From contig NC_081813.1 in the NCBI RefSeq assembly GCF_030704535.1, forward strand, positions 5,355,001 through 5,419,000: a stretch of 64,000 nucleotides of DNA, in the 5' to 3' direction. The notes under the pieces were generated by a model. The model was given only the letters and a program-made list of their open reading frames with translations, was not told the origin of the DNA and did no database searches. The DNA is from Vitis vinifera (lineage: Eukaryota; Streptophyta; Magnoliopsida; Vitales; Vitaceae). Positions 12,384 to 25,566 of this stretch are shown here, one piece after another (within the stretch, counting starts at the first letter, position 1; each line of letters starts with the position of its first letter). The position numbers and the translations under genes were made by a program.

Positions 12384-12392
12384 AAGTAGATT
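12384..12392. repeat. 9-bp target-site duplication, left (aagtagatt)
   Basis: Identical to 23358-23366 on the other side of the Mutator-like element. Nine bp is the usual length for Mutator-like transposons. Confidence 0.95.
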
Positions 12393-12580
12393 GAGCTTTG
12401 ACCCAAAATAGTGCTTTTTAAAAAAAAATTCCAAAAAATAAAGTGGTTTTGAAAATAATGCCTGATCTAATGCGTCTGTGTCACATAAGCTGTCAGGTCA
12501 TAAAACCGTAGTTGGTGACTACGGTTTTATTTTTCTAAAGTGTTTAGAAACCATAGTTACCAACCACGGTTTTAACTTTG
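12393..12580 (+). repeat. Left terminal inverted repeat of the MULE
   Basis: About 188 bp, nearly identical to the reverse complement of 23171-23357 with few substitutions. Contains hairpin-forming units at 12502-12528 (11-nt perfect arms, 5-nt loop) and 12548-12572. A third, imperfect unit lies just inside at 12599-12625. Confidence 0.93.
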
Positions 12581-12689
12581 ACTTTTTTTAAAAGGGTCAA
12601 AGCCGCAGTTGGTGACCACGGCTTTAACTTTCCTTTTACCTTTTCCCCCTTTCCCGATTAGGTTATTCATTTTCCCAATTTCATTTTCC

Positions 12690-15453
12690 CAATTACCTCT
12701 CTTCCTTCCCGGTTACCTTTCTTCCTTTTAGGGTTTCGTCTCTTTAGGGTTTCATCCTTCCTTTGCATCCTTGACTCAAATTCAAAGTTTGGAAGCCATT
12801 AATCAGGTAAGATTTCTGAGTGTTTCTGTTTATCGTAAATTTTAATTTTTTTTGTAAATCCGTTTGGTTTTGAAGTTGTTGTTGTTGTTGTTGTTGTTAT
12901 AGTTGTGTTTGGGTTCTATTTGGTGAATATATGTTTGATATTTTTTGTTTTTATTTTGACTGTGAGCTTATCTGAAAGAAAAAAGGGTTTTTTGGTAAGA
13001 AACGGATATGGAATGGGGGCCGCATGGATTTTTTTTTGTTAAAGATCCAAAAATGGAGGGGACCACTGTAAAAAATTCCAAAAATGAACGAGAGGAGAGG
13101 TGGTTTTTGTTATAGGAATAGAAAAAATAGGAGTACTCCACTTTTCAAGGGTTAGATTTATCTTAATAGATTTCTTATTCTTGATGAAAAGGATTTCTAT
13201 GAAGGTTTGAATTTTGGAAGAGTCCTCAGAACTTGACACCCCATAGGAGATTTAATCTTACTGTAAATTTCGGATCACTTCAAAATAAAAAAGGAGAATA
13301 TTTATCCTAAATAACCAAAAATAAAATTAAGAATTAATCTGTATTTTCTCTAAGTTAGGATTTACGGATGAATATTTGGGTTGAATTCAACCTTCCTTAA
13401 TAGAGAGCTAGACCTTTCCATAATATTAAATACTCAAATTATATATAATATATTTTCCAATTAAAACACTGCCTAAACAAAGCTTCTATTTTTTTTTCTT
13501 TTTTAATGAAAACCAATTCCTATTTCCACAATTTTATTCACTAATTTATAATAATTTTGTTCTTAAACATGTCCTAACAATGCTTATGTTAATTAACAAC
13601 AACTGTGGATATTCCCAAAATTAAGACTTATTTATTTTATTTATTATACATTTAATTTTGTGCATAGATATATTGTAATGTTACTTAAACATAGTACATG
13701 CAAGTATAAATAATAGGGGTAAATAACCTTTTTCCCATTTACTTATGAGCTCTTATTAGATTGGGAGAATTTTTTAGGTTTACATTCAACAGGATTTTAT
13801 GGAACTTCAACATTTAAAATATGGTACTTAAGTAACCCCAACTGCTTCTGTCTTACTCTTGTCCCTTTGATTAAGCTTAGGGGTCACAATCTCTCCAACC
13901 TCTCCTTCCATTAAGTTAATTAATTGTTACTTCTTTTTTTATTCATTAAGGGAAGAGTCTTACCTGTTTTCCAACTATGAAATGATTAAATAAGAACCCA
14001 GCAATGTCTTTTTGTTTGTGCTCTTAAGCGCAAAAATTAATAATATATTGTCTGTTTGTGTTGGATTGGGTTTGGGTGCCAAGTGACTTGACTGACCAAT
14101 AAATGTGAGAAATAAGAAAAAAATATATATATAATTTTTTTGAAAAAAACTCTTATGATATAATAAAAAAATGGTTCTCGTGTTTATAATATCATTAATG
14201 ATTTAAGATAAAAAAAAATTGATTTATAAAACAATTAATTGAGATTTCTTTGATATTTAAGAAAGTAATCCAAAAATTTTATTTTATATATATATTGTAG
14301 AGAAATATAGATTTATCTTATATTTTTCAAAAATTATTTTAATTTTTTTTAAAATTTAAGAGAGTATTTTTTTTATATCTTAATTTTTTTCTTAAAATAA
14401 TATTTACTATGATTTTCTATTTTAAAAACAAAAAGAAGGAAATATGTCCAAATGTGTACCTAAGTAATGCCTTTTCAACGACTAAGCTTTGATAAGTTTG
14501 ACTACACGTGTTGAATTATTTCCATGATGGGGGACTTTTGAGAAATTTCCAAAAACCCATCTGGAACAGGGTCCCATGCAGCTTTAACCTTGTGAAAACT
14601 CCAAAAAGGATGCCCAAATAGGTAGAGGGCAAATTCCCCTCCTAGCATTCCAACAAAGGCTTGCTTGGTTAATTATTAAATTGTAACGTTATAACTCAGA
14701 AAAATGGGCAGTTCTTTTTAAGTTTGTTTAAGGTTTTTTCTCAAACTTTTTCCACAATGGCCTAACTAAAACCTTGATTGTGATAATATATATGAAAGGA
14801 AAAGGAGGCTTTTGAATTTCTATTATACGTTCTTTATGAATATGATAGACAAACAGTTGTATCTCCTTTCTTCTTGGGTGTACAACCTAATGAAGTTGAG
14901 CCTTTCGTAATAGATTATGTTGAGTCAGCCTTAGTAAAAGTGGGAATCTAACTCTTCAGGGTACTTGTAAACAAAGGTATTTATATGGCAATGTTGTCAA
15001 GTGCTATGCATTTAGTAATTTGGACATTTCCCTGTTAAGCTATGACATTATGCCTTTTGACGAATTGGGCCTACTTTGAGCATATTATTCTTTATTCATA
15101 TAATTATTTTTATTCTGCTAATGGATATGTTTTGTATATCAGACCATTGAAAGCAGTCCGAGCTAATGGATATGTTTTAATGTCGAAATTGATTTCTAGT
15201 GAATTCAAAATCCGAGTAATTTTTTCATTAATATATTTTGTTCTATTTTTTATTAATTTCATTTTTTCATTAATCAACTATTGACTTTTATGTTGGCATC
15301 AATTTTATTAAAATTAAAATTAATATTCAATAGTTATAAATTAAAATTAAATTTAATATTAATTTATAAATAATTTTTTTCCCTATATTTAAAATTAATA
15401 TTAAATGGATTTATAAAATGTTTATTTGTTTGCATTTTTAATATTCAAATAAT

Positions 15454-15484
<31 letters not shown>

Positions 15485-16027
15485 CAAATGATTTTTTTTT
15501 ATAATTGTATATTTGATATTTTATTAATATATTTTTTGTGGTGGGTTACTTTTATTTGATTTTGAGTTTTTAACTTTTTTTTAAAATTTTTTTTTAATCA
15601 AATATGAAGTGATTCATGGATAATAACATAATTATTTAAATTATATATTATTTAATACTTGATAATATTCAATTTTATTTTAATATATGATATTTTATTA
15701 AAAAAAATTTGGTCGATTATTTTTTATTTAATTTTAAGATTATTGTAATTGTTTAACTCAAAATTTATTGATTTATAACCCACTATCTAAGTTTTGAATT
15801 AAACTTCTATAAAACATTTATCTATGATTATATTTGTATCATAGATAGCTATTTAAATAAAAAATTTATTATTATTAAGTGATTTATATTTTTCCCCCCT
15901 AATGCGTAAGAAGGTGTTTTATTATATACTTTTGTATTCACATGTTAAAAGATTATACGCAATTTCTTTTGCTATTATTTTCATTAATTATTAAACCATT
16001 TGATATTGTATTTTTTGTAGGTAAATC
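12690..16027 (+). other. MULE 5' leader and probable long leader intron
   Basis: After the terminal repeat comes a T/C-rich leader (12690-12806) ending at a consensus donor (CAG|GTAAGA near 12807). The next good acceptor in front of the transposase ATG is TTTTTTGTAG at about 16011-16020. I infer a leader intron of about 3.2 kb. It includes a GTT microsatellite (about 12877-12898) and a TA run (about 15458-15484), and nothing I recognise as a second gene. The frame at 13039-13239 (minus) is unassigned. Confidence 0.5.
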
Positions 16028-18401
16028 ATGTCTGAATGTATTGTTCCTGTTATTTGCTTTTATAAAGGAAAAATGTTGAGGACAGAAACAGATGTAAAGT
16101 ATATTGGGAATGAAGCTGTAATTGTGCCTTTGGATGTGCCTGTTAGTGCAACCTACGAACACTTGTTATCTATGATATACTCGAGAACTGGCATTGACAA
16201 AAAACAATTTCAAGTAGTCCTCAACTGTCAGTATCCTTTAAAAAGGGAAAATAGGTTCCAACCTTGTCCAATATGGGATGATAATAGTTTATCTCAAATG
16301 TTGAAATTGGTTAACACATTTGGAATGGACGAAATTGAATTATATATTGAACAAGTGCCAGTATAACCACGGGTGAGAGGACAATTATTGGGTAACTTCA
16401 CACAATTATTACTCGGACAAAATGATAATGTTGAGGAATTTGAGTATGGTTGTGGACCTAGTAGTGCCCCTGTTGCAATGACTTATGAGTGTAGAGCAGA
16501 TGAAGATGAAGATGAAGAAGAATGTGAATCCCAAGAAGGTGATGATCAAAGTGAGAGAGCAGAAGATATTCAACATGATGACGATAGGGTGTTTGAAATT
16601 ATTGATGAGGATAACAATAATGTTAATGTTGTTTCATCTTTCTTAGCTCTTCACAAAGCAATGGAAGGTGAACAAGGGAGATATGTCTCTGTGGATGGGG
16701 AAGGTTGTGATATGTCAAATAACCCAGATCCTGAGGACCCAATAGAGTTTTCCCCTGTTCAGTATCACTCGGCACCATCATTGCAGTTTGAAAATGTAGA
16801 AAACATTGGTAATGCCGTTTCAAGTGACTGGACGCCATGGGGGAAAACTAATATTGGAAACTCGGGTGGAGAGTTCATGGTTGGCCAAGTTTTTAATTCA
16901 AAAGCATATTTACAACATGCTGTGAAGTTGTACTCTATTAGTGCACATCAAGAGTACGTTGTTGTTGAGTCAACTACAAAGTTGTTAGTCTTAAGATGCA
17001 AGACGGCTAAGCAATCTCAATGTCCATGGAAACTCCGTGCTATGGTTGTAAAAGGTACAACTTCATTTGCAATCAATAAATACAACGGTCCACACAAATG
17101 TGTAAATCCTTGCTTGAATAGGGACCATCAACAATTAGATTCCAACTTGATTGCTGCTCATATCCAAGGAATGATTAAGGCACAATTCACATTGTTAGTG
17201 GCTGCTATTTAAGCAAGTATTGTGGAGAAATTTGGATACCAAATATCATACAAAAATGCATCTAAAGCGAAACTTAAAGCTCTTACAAACTTATTTGGTG
17301 ATTTTTATAAGTCATATGCAGAGCTGCCACATTTTTTCATTGCCTTAGAGCAGGCAAATCCAGGATGTGTTGTTATTTCAAAAACATTTCCTGGTATTAT
17401 GGAGAATACAGAGATATTGCAGCGAGTTTTTTGGGCATTTCATCCATCTATTGAAGGATTCAAGCATTGTCGGCCTGTACTCAGTATTGATGGTACATAT
17501 TTGTATGGCAAGTATAAAGGCACTTTAATGATTGCTATGGGTTGTGATGGAAATAATCAGTTATTCCCATTGGCTTTTGCCCTAACAGAGGGCGAGAACA
17601 TTGATAGTTGGGGCTGGTTTTTGACATGTATTAGAACCAGAGTAACTCATAGGAGGGGACTTTGTGTTATATCAGATCAACATCTAGGCATTATGGTTGC
17701 AATGAGCGATGTTCATCTTGGTTGGTCTGAGCCATACGCATATCATAGGGTTTGTATGCGTCATCTTGCCAGTAATTTTATGACTCGATTCAAGGATAAA
17801 ATATTGAAAAATCTGATGTGCAGAGCAGCCTTAGCAACCAAGATTGAAAAATTCAATAAACAAATGAACACAATGGTTGGAAGCAATCCCTTTTGAGAAA
17901 TGGGCGCTCTCTCATGACGGAGGTCGAAGGTATGGCATCATGACTACAAACATGTCGGAGGTGTTCAATAGTGTGCTTAAAGGGGCTCGTAGCTTACCCA
18001 TAACTGCTTTGGTTCAATTGACATTTTTTCGGCTAAATAGTTACTTTGTTGTGAGAAGGGAACAAGGTGCTAATCGACTTGCTTCAAATGAGGAATACAC
18101 TCTATATGTTGATGCTAAGATTAAGGCAAATGTGGTTAAGGCGGGATCTCATGAGATTGTTTTATATGATCACATCCGAGGACAATTTCATGTGAAGACT
18201 AATAAAGGTACTAAGAGTAGCTCAACTCGTGGTCGAACATATCGCATCAACTTACAGGAGTATGCATGCACATGTGGTAAAACACTCATATATGGATTCC
18301 CATGTAGCCATATTCTAGCAGCATGTCATTTTCGTTCAGTTGATACGTCTGTTTTGGTTCTACAGGATAGACACAGGTCTCATTTAGTTGACTCTGGCCA
18401 G
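16028..18401 (+). pseudogene. MuDR-type transposase, first part (decayed)
   Basis: Starts at ATG 16028 (MSECIVPVICFY), just after an acceptor. An acidic linker (near 16500-16620) is followed by a MuDR DNA-binding domain with VGQVFNSKAYLQHAVKLYS (near 16885) and a C..C..KLRA zinc region. Next is the MULE transposase core, with SIDGTYLYGKYKG (near 17487; first catalytic Asp) and ISDQHLGI (near 17668; second Asp). A SWIM finger CTC...CSH lies near 18268-18310. In-frame stops sit at 16364-16366 and 17210-17212, and a frameshift with loss of about a dozen expected residues lies near 17874. The frame ends at a clean donor, CCAG|GTATGT, at 18401/18402. The stops are single substitutions in an otherwise conserved frame, so loss of function is fairly recent. 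Confidence 0.88.
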
Positions 18402-18488
18402 GTATGTATATGCAAACACATAATATCTCATTAAATAATGAAAAAATTTGCAGTTTATTATCTAACTGATATATTTGTATTTTTACAG

Positions 18489-21051
18489 CTTGCTTTAGTC
18501 TTGACTTGTCGACAGCATGTATCTAGGTTTATGCGGGAGTGGGAGATGGATTCTCGTCTTCGACCTTATATTATTCGATCTGGATTTTATGGTGTATACC
18601 GTATTGGACACATTACACTAGATTGGGGATTGATCACTAGTCTAGTTGAGAGATGGCGTCCTGAGACACACACATTTCACTTACCTGTTGGGGAGATGAC
18701 CATTACTTTACAGGATGTTGTTGTCATATTAGGACTTCGTATTCATGGGCTTCCCATCACTGGCACATGTGACATAGATTGGTCACTGCTATGTTATGAA
18801 CTTTTAGGAGTGACTCCCCCTATATCTGAGATTAGAGGATCAGCGATATCGACACGATGGCTATGTTACCAGTTCTCTTAGCCACCAGTTGATTTAGATG
18901 ATGCCACATTAGAGCGGTATGCACGAGCTTTCATATTAGGACTCATAGGTTCAGCGCTATTTACAAACAAGAAGGGTACCCACATCCATATGTGTTACCT
19001 CCCACTACTTAGAGACTTGACTCAGACATCTATGTATAGTTGGGGTAGTGCAGTATTAGCACACCTATATAGGGAGTTGTGTCGAGCGAGTTTGGACGGT
19101 GCCACCGATATTGCTGGATGTGTCACACTATTACAGGTATAATTAATTATTCACATTAGATTAAAATTTCTAGTTGCTTCAAGTTTATAATTTAAGTAAA
19201 ATTTTAATGTTACATTTTTTTTTTCAGTTGTGGTCTTGGGAGAGACTCCACGTGGGTCGCCCTAATTTTGGTCGACCACCAACCCCTCCAACAGCCCAGC
19301 ATTTAGAGCATGATGCAGCCGATGATTTACCAACTGAGCAGTTGGACCACGGATTACAGGATGAGGCATTGTTACACGAGGGTTTACCAGCTGATCCGTT
19401 AGGATGTAGGTGGAGAGTACCTTTATCATGGGCTCAAAACCCATCACGTGTGTTGACATTTTATCGAAACCAGTTAGATGCACAGACCCATGACTAGGTA
19501 CATATAAGATGTAATGTGCTATTGTTAACCATTTAAACCTGTACTCAGTATTAATCTCAAATGTTGATTTTAACAGGTTTTATGGGAGCCTTACATGGGA
19601 GACTTAGTTGCCCATCTTCCGGCGATATCTCTAGCAGACCAGGAGATTTGGCGGACGATGTCACCTCTTATTTGCTTTGACATTGTCGAGTGGCATCCAC
19701 CGGAGCGAGTGCTGCGACAGTTTGGCCTTCAACAAGGGATACCTCCATCTTGTTCCATAGAGCTAGACCTCCATTCTATGGATAGGCGAGGACGACATAA
19801 GTATGATTGAGGAGCATTCCATGCACAGTATATTACCTTATGGGGTAGTCGTGAGGAGCGTATTGCGACGGCACCACCTATGGTGGGTGTTATGCAGTTT
19901 CATGATCCATATATGGAGTGGTACCGACGATTACACGACGTTTGATCACACCCCCTCTCCATAGAGATCAGATGAGGTATCATAGTACAACAGCAGCTAC
20001 TCAGTTATTGGTAAGATTTTTTAATTTATAAATGGTTTATTAAATTATAATTAATTAAAAGTCATTTTTGTTTGTTTAACGTTTTTTTTTTTTTTAGATC
20101 ACTGGTATGGTTGAGATTGCTAGTCGATCTGTTGGGCCTACTTCAGGTGCATTAGGCGACATTCATCGAATTGCTATTGATATTTTGCATGTTATTGGAG
20201 AGGAGCATCGCATACATTCACTCCGTCAGTCGCCTACATCATCATACCCATCCATGAGCCCACCTGTGTCAGCCACTACAGTTAGGATGCAGCCTATTCG
20301 AGGCCGAGGGAGAGGTAGTAGACGAGATGATGGGCGAGCTGGTCGACAGCCTCGACGATCTATGCATCCACCTGAGACCATGTTAGCACCATCCACATCA
20401 TCTACTCCATTTGCACCTGAGGCTTCCACACTTCCCCCTTCACCCCTACCATCACCTTCACCTGGACCTTCTCCCTTAGGGCATGTTGTATCAGATACCA
20501 CTCTACCATCACCTATATTTCCTACCACTGAGGCCACTATACCTGATGTCACTATACCAGAGACTACCCCACTATCTACTAGTCTACCATCACCTCTACC
20601 TTCTCTCGAGGAGACCACTACACCACATGTCACCTCACCATCATCACTTATATCTCCTTTGCTCAAGTCCACTATACCAGATGTTATTGCACCAGCTACC
20701 ATTACAGCAGATGTCATTATTCCATCTCCTATATCACCTCTTCTAGATGCTACCATATCAGATATCACTATACCTGAGATCACCCCACCATCTACCACTT
20801 TACCATCACCTACACGTCTTCCCATAGAGACTACCATGCATCATACCCTTACACATGTTACACAGCTAGATGTATGTCCACCTAGGAGACATCGTGGTCC
20901 ACGTAGACGTCGAGTCTTGCCTCCATCAGCTCCATCTCAACCTATACATACTGAGACATGGCAGATTGCACAGATAGATTCCACAGAGATGTCTCTTTAT
21001 CATAGGCGTCCGCAGAGAAAGAGGAAGACCCCATCATGTGGCACTCATTGA
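18489..21051 (+). pseudogene. Plant mobile domain (PMD) part of the MULE gene, multi-exon, decayed
   Basis: It joins in frame to the transposase part through an intron 18402-18488 (GTATGT...TTTACAG). Exons by consensus sites: 18489-19136, 19228-19497, 19577-20010, 20098-21051. The start (DSRLRPYIIRSGFYGVYRIG, then THTFHLPVGEMTITLQDVVV) is the classic PMD, also called aminotransferase-like, related to MAIN/MAIL1 and 'PP7 long form homolog' proteins. The last exon is rich in Pro, Ser and Thr with repeated TIPDV/TIPE units and ends in a basic stretch (RRHRGPRRRRV...RRPQRKRK) like a nuclear signal. Stops occur at 18879-18881, at the 3' edge of the second exon, and at 19808-19810, with a frameshift near 19940. 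PMD in transposons is known; its role there is not. Confidence 0.85.
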
Positions 21052-22458
21052 GGATTGTTTTTTAGTTTTTGTGTTTATTTTCATTTGCATTATATTGTTA
21101 ACTTTTTTTTATTATTATTATGAACAAATTATTATATATTTAAATGAAAATATGATAAATTTTAAACTTAAATTGAACTTATATATATATACCACTTACA
21201 TATAGCAATCTGACAATCTAAAATATTGGTTTTAGGTTTAAATTTAAACTAATTATATTTATAACTAATTAGTTACAACAACACTATATTGATATAGAAT
21301 AAATAATGTATTAAAAAAAATTTACAATCTAAACCTCCAATCAAAATAATTTTTAAAAATTGAACATTCACATGATTTAAAATTTGAACTTAAAAAATTG
21401 GTTTTAGGTTTAAATTTAAAGTTATGATCACCAACTACTATTTTGACTATTTAAAAATAAAAATAAAAAATCATGATTACCAATTACAGTTTTGTGATGT
21501 GAATACCTACATGAATACGACACACATCACATTGAAAATTATTTTGAGAATAAAATTATTTTATGAATTTTCTGTTTTAAAGAAATCATTTTTGCCCAAA
21601 ACTCCCATTAGTACCCAATAAGAAACATTTTTCCTATTATCAATGAATTTACAAAAATATTCCAAAAGCATTTTCATCTATTTACCAAAACAATTAAACT
21701 AAATAGTGAATTGATTGGAAAAACAAAAGTATTTTCTTTCTACAATTCTATATTTTAAGAAGTGGAAAAACAAATTCTTTTAGGTTGGCATTTTAAGTTT
21801 AACATTTTAAGCCTTTCCATTCCATTTTGATCCCATTTTGAAAGGAGAAAAATGGAAAAAAAAAAATTATTTTTGTTGTATTTAAGCAATTTTCCAATTA
21901 TTTACCCACTTGAAGTCATATTATATTTTGTTCAAGTGCATAATTGCCTTTAATTTTTACACAAAGTTACAAAATAATATAATGTTCTTCATTATAAGGG
22001 TATAAAATAGTATATTTATAACTAATTATATTTATATTGAGTGTAGTGCCAAATATTTTAATAAAATTATCAAAATATATTTTTATATCAAATTAAAGAC
22101 CTCAATTATTTAATTTCATATATTACTATTCTTTAAATAATGAGATCAATTAAAGTTAAATATTTTTATTACACCACTTACATATTTTTAATCAATATAA
22201 TATAATATTTTATTTTAAAAAATTAAAGTTAAATATATATATATATATATATATAAATATATATTTATATATAAAATTAAAGTTAAAGCCGTAGTTTATA
22301 TACTATATGTAAGTGGTATATAATGTCACATGTATATAAGTTCAATTAAGTTTAAAATTTATCATATTTTAATTTAAGTTCATAATATTATATCTATATG
22401 ATAATAATTTATTTATATATTTAAATAAATATGCTAAATTTTAAACTTAAATTAAACT

Positions 22459-22519
<61 letters not shown>

Positions 22520-23170
22520 TATTATATACTATTTACATATAATATATAAATAAATTATTAATTAATATAATAATTTATATTATTTTTTTCTCCAAATAGG
22601 CATTTATAATTTATTTATTTTAAATAAACATAATTTATTATATTTTATTTATATTTAATTTTAATTAAATAATTATATTTATATTAAATATAGTGTCAAA
22701 TGTTTTAATAAAATTTATTTATATATTTAAATAAAAATGTGATAAATTTTAAACTTAAATTAGACTTTTATACGTGTGTGTGTGAGAGAGAGAGAGGTAT
22801 TATATACCACTTATATATAATATATAAAAAATTATTAATTAATATAATAATTTATATTACTTTTTTATTTTTCTAAATAAGCATTTATAATTTATTTATT
22901 TTAAATAAATATAATTTATTATATTTTATTTTAATTAATTAATTATATTTATATTAAATATAGTGCCTATTGTTTTAATAAAATTTAAAAATATATTTTT
23001 ATATCAAATTAAAAATATCAATTATTTAATTTCGTATATTATTATTTTTAAAATAATGAAATAAGTATATTTAAAATCAAAATAATATAATATTTTTATT
23101 AAAAAAAATAAAGTTATATATAAATATATATAAAGTTAAAACCGCAGTTGGTGACTACGGCTTTAAACTT
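21052..23170. other. AT-rich 3' part of the MULE with diverged internal duplications
   Basis: No coding signal. Segments recur in diverged direct copies: the phrase ttttaaacttaaatt near 21157, 22438 and 22748; catttataatttatttatttt near 22602 and 22874; a block at about 22020-22145 again at about 22940-23055. Scraps of the terminal-repeat hairpin motif occur near 21425, 21475 and 22285, suggesting growth of the end by repeated duplication. Confidence 0.6.
22467..22518. repeat. TG dinucleotide microsatellite
   Basis: About 25 TG units directly after a short TA run, within the AT-rich 3' part of the MULE. A shorter TG/AG run lies near 22775-22796. Confidence 0.9.
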
Positions 23171-23357
23171 AAAGTTAAAACCGTGGTTGGTAACTACGGT
23201 TTCTAAACACTTTAGAAAAATAAAACCGTAGTCACCAACTGCGGTTTTATGACCTGGCAGCTTATGTGGCACAGACGCATTAGATCGGACATTATTTTCA
23301 AAACCACTTTATTTTTTGGAATTTTTTTTAAAAAAGCACTATTTTGGGTCAAAGCTC
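23171..23357 (-). repeat. Right terminal inverted repeat of the MULE
   Basis: Reverse complement of 12393-12580 with few substitutions. Carries hairpin-like units at 23177-23202 and 23222-23248, and one more just inside at 23138-23165. Confidence 0.93.
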
Positions 23358-23366
23358 AAGTAGATT
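23358..23366. repeat. 9-bp target-site duplication, right (aagtagatt)
   Basis: Exact copy of 12384-12392. Confidence 0.95.
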
Positions 23367-25566
23367 TTGTAAGCTTTTGAGGTACTATTGTATCCAATGA
23401 AAATTCCTGGTTCTGACTTTTCATCTAGCTTGTTTTTTTTCACATGAGAAACATAAGAGAAACACAAGCAACCAAAGGTCCTTAAATTCATTAGCATAGG
23501 TTTATAACCAAACCAGACCTCAAAAGGTGTCTGTTTCTACAATGTTGGTAGTCTATTTAGCAAAAATACTACTGTATTTGCAGGTTCAGCCTAGAAACTT
23601 TTTGGTAGCCCTTTCTCATGTAGAAGACATCTTGTCACTACCTTATTTTGTTGTGGGGTGTATGATGCAGTGAGCTAGTGATCTATGCCTGCATCTTCAC
23701 AGAATTTGTTGAATTTTTCTGATGTATATTATGTACCATTATCTGTCCTTATAACCTTGGTCATGTATTCACTTTGACTTTCAACCATGACCTTGTATCT
23801 CCAAAACACATCAGTAACCTCATATTTGTAAGTGAGGAAATAAATCCAACAAAATCTTGTGAAGTCATCAATAAATGCAATATAGTACTTACCCTCTTTC
23901 AAGGATGGTGTCTTCTGAGGTCCACCAACATCTGTGTGAACCAATTGTAGTTTTTGTGTTGATTTCCACGCTGTTTTTTAGGAAAATGAAGTCTTGTTTG
24001 CTTCCCATATTGACAGACTGGACATATAGGAAGTTCTTTTTCTAAATCAGGGAGTCTTTCTGCAATCTAATTTTTCTTCATGTAGAGCATGACATTGTGA
24101 TGGAAATGCCCTAATCTTTTATGCCAAAGCATTGTATTGTTCTTATGTTATGCAGCAGCAACTTGCTCATCTTCTAACATATTCAATGCAAAACTTTTGC
24201 ATTTTCTTTTTATGTTTAACACCTCTCTGCCTTCAGCATCCTTGATTATGCAATTTCTATTTTCAAAACAAACTTTAAATCCTTTCTCAACAAGTTGTCC
24301 AACACTTAACAAATTTTGGTCAATGTCAGGCACAAACAAAACATCATAAATGAGCTTTAAACCTGTTAGGCTTTCAATAGCTATTGTTCCTTTACCTTTT
24401 ACTGGAATATACTCACCATTTCCAATTTTGACTTTGGAAATCGTTGTCCTATCAATCTCCTTGAAAAGATCTTGATCATGTGTCATATGGTTTGTACAAC
24501 CATTGTCCACGAGCCAACTTTCAAAGGTGCTTTCATTTTCAAAACATGTTGCTGCAAACAGTTGCTCCTCTTGGTATTGTTCAGCTGCTGCACTGGTTTC
24601 TTCTTGATGCTGTTGAGTTCTACAAATCCTTTTTATGTGTCCATGTCTACCACATTTGTTGCATTTCACATCTGGTCCCCACCAACATTTTTGTTAAGGA
24701 TGATTTGTTTTCTTGCAATGAGGACATGGTGGATAGGTTCCAGTTTTTTTATTGTTGTTGTTGCTTAGCTTATTGTTGTTCTTTTTGTTCTTCCTCCTTC
24801 TTGTGTTGCCTTCATTGGTTTGTGTCTTTACTTGAAAAGATCCTTCTACAGAACTTCCTTGCCTCATGAGTCTTCTTTGTTCCAAAGCCTATAAAGCATT
24901 TAGTAGTTCTGCCAAGGTGATACTTGACAAATCCTTTGAATTTTCCAAATAAGAAATTGTAGCTTTATATTTTTCAAGAAGTGTGACAAAAAAATTTTGA
25001 ACAACTCTTTCATAAAAAAACTCTTTACCTAGCAACTTCACCTTGTTTGCTATTGTAAGAAGTTGTTCTACATAGTCTTTTATGGTTTGAGACTCCTTCA
25101 TCCTCACCATTTCAAATTCTCGAATCAAATTCATCACCTGCATATTTCTGACTCTTTCATTGCCTTGATATTCTTCCTGGAGATGTTCCTAGATTTTTGC
25201 AGCAGATTTAAGTTGCATGATCCTGGTGAGAATTAATGGTGAGACTGCAGAAAATAAGCAAGCCTTGGCTTTAGCCTTCCTCGTCTTTTTCTCTTTATGG
25301 TTTTTCATCTGTGCCACAGTTGGATTGGCTCCAAGTGGAGGAATTTTATAATCTTCCTCTATTGCTTCCCAGACATCAAGAGCCTGTAGATGAACAGTCA
25401 TCCTAACAGCCCAAGTTTGGTAATTTTCTCCATTGAAGACTGGTGGTGCCGTTGTGAAGCTTACTTCTTCCATTTCTGCAAGGTTTTCATATTCAGGTTT
25501 GGTATATGGTGTTTAGGCTCACTCACCTCACTGGTCCCTCAAGACAAAAAAGCTCTGATACCACAC

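Larger units (their letters stand above)
12393..23357 (+). mobile_element. Mutator-like DNA transposon (MULE), 10,965 bp, with transposase and plant mobile domain
   Basis: The ends are set by long terminal inverted repeats starting gagctttgacccaaaatag and by a 9-bp duplication of the host target. The element lies inside a Copia element between its integrase and RT parts. It holds one plus-strand transcription unit from about 12700 to 21051. This encodes a MuDR-type transposase with a DNA-binding domain, a DDE core and a SWIM zinc finger. By splicing it then continues into a plant mobile domain (PMD) and a Pro/Ser/Thr-rich tail. MULE-PMD combinations are a known class in plants. The coding region carries several stop codons and at least two frameshifts, so the copy cannot make its own transposase, though its ends are well preserved. 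Confidence 0.93.

Noticed and set aside
13039-13239. Minus-strand frame of 66 residues inside the MULE leader
   Set aside because: Lies inside the inferred leader intron and has no recognisable domain; possibly a scrap of another repeat.
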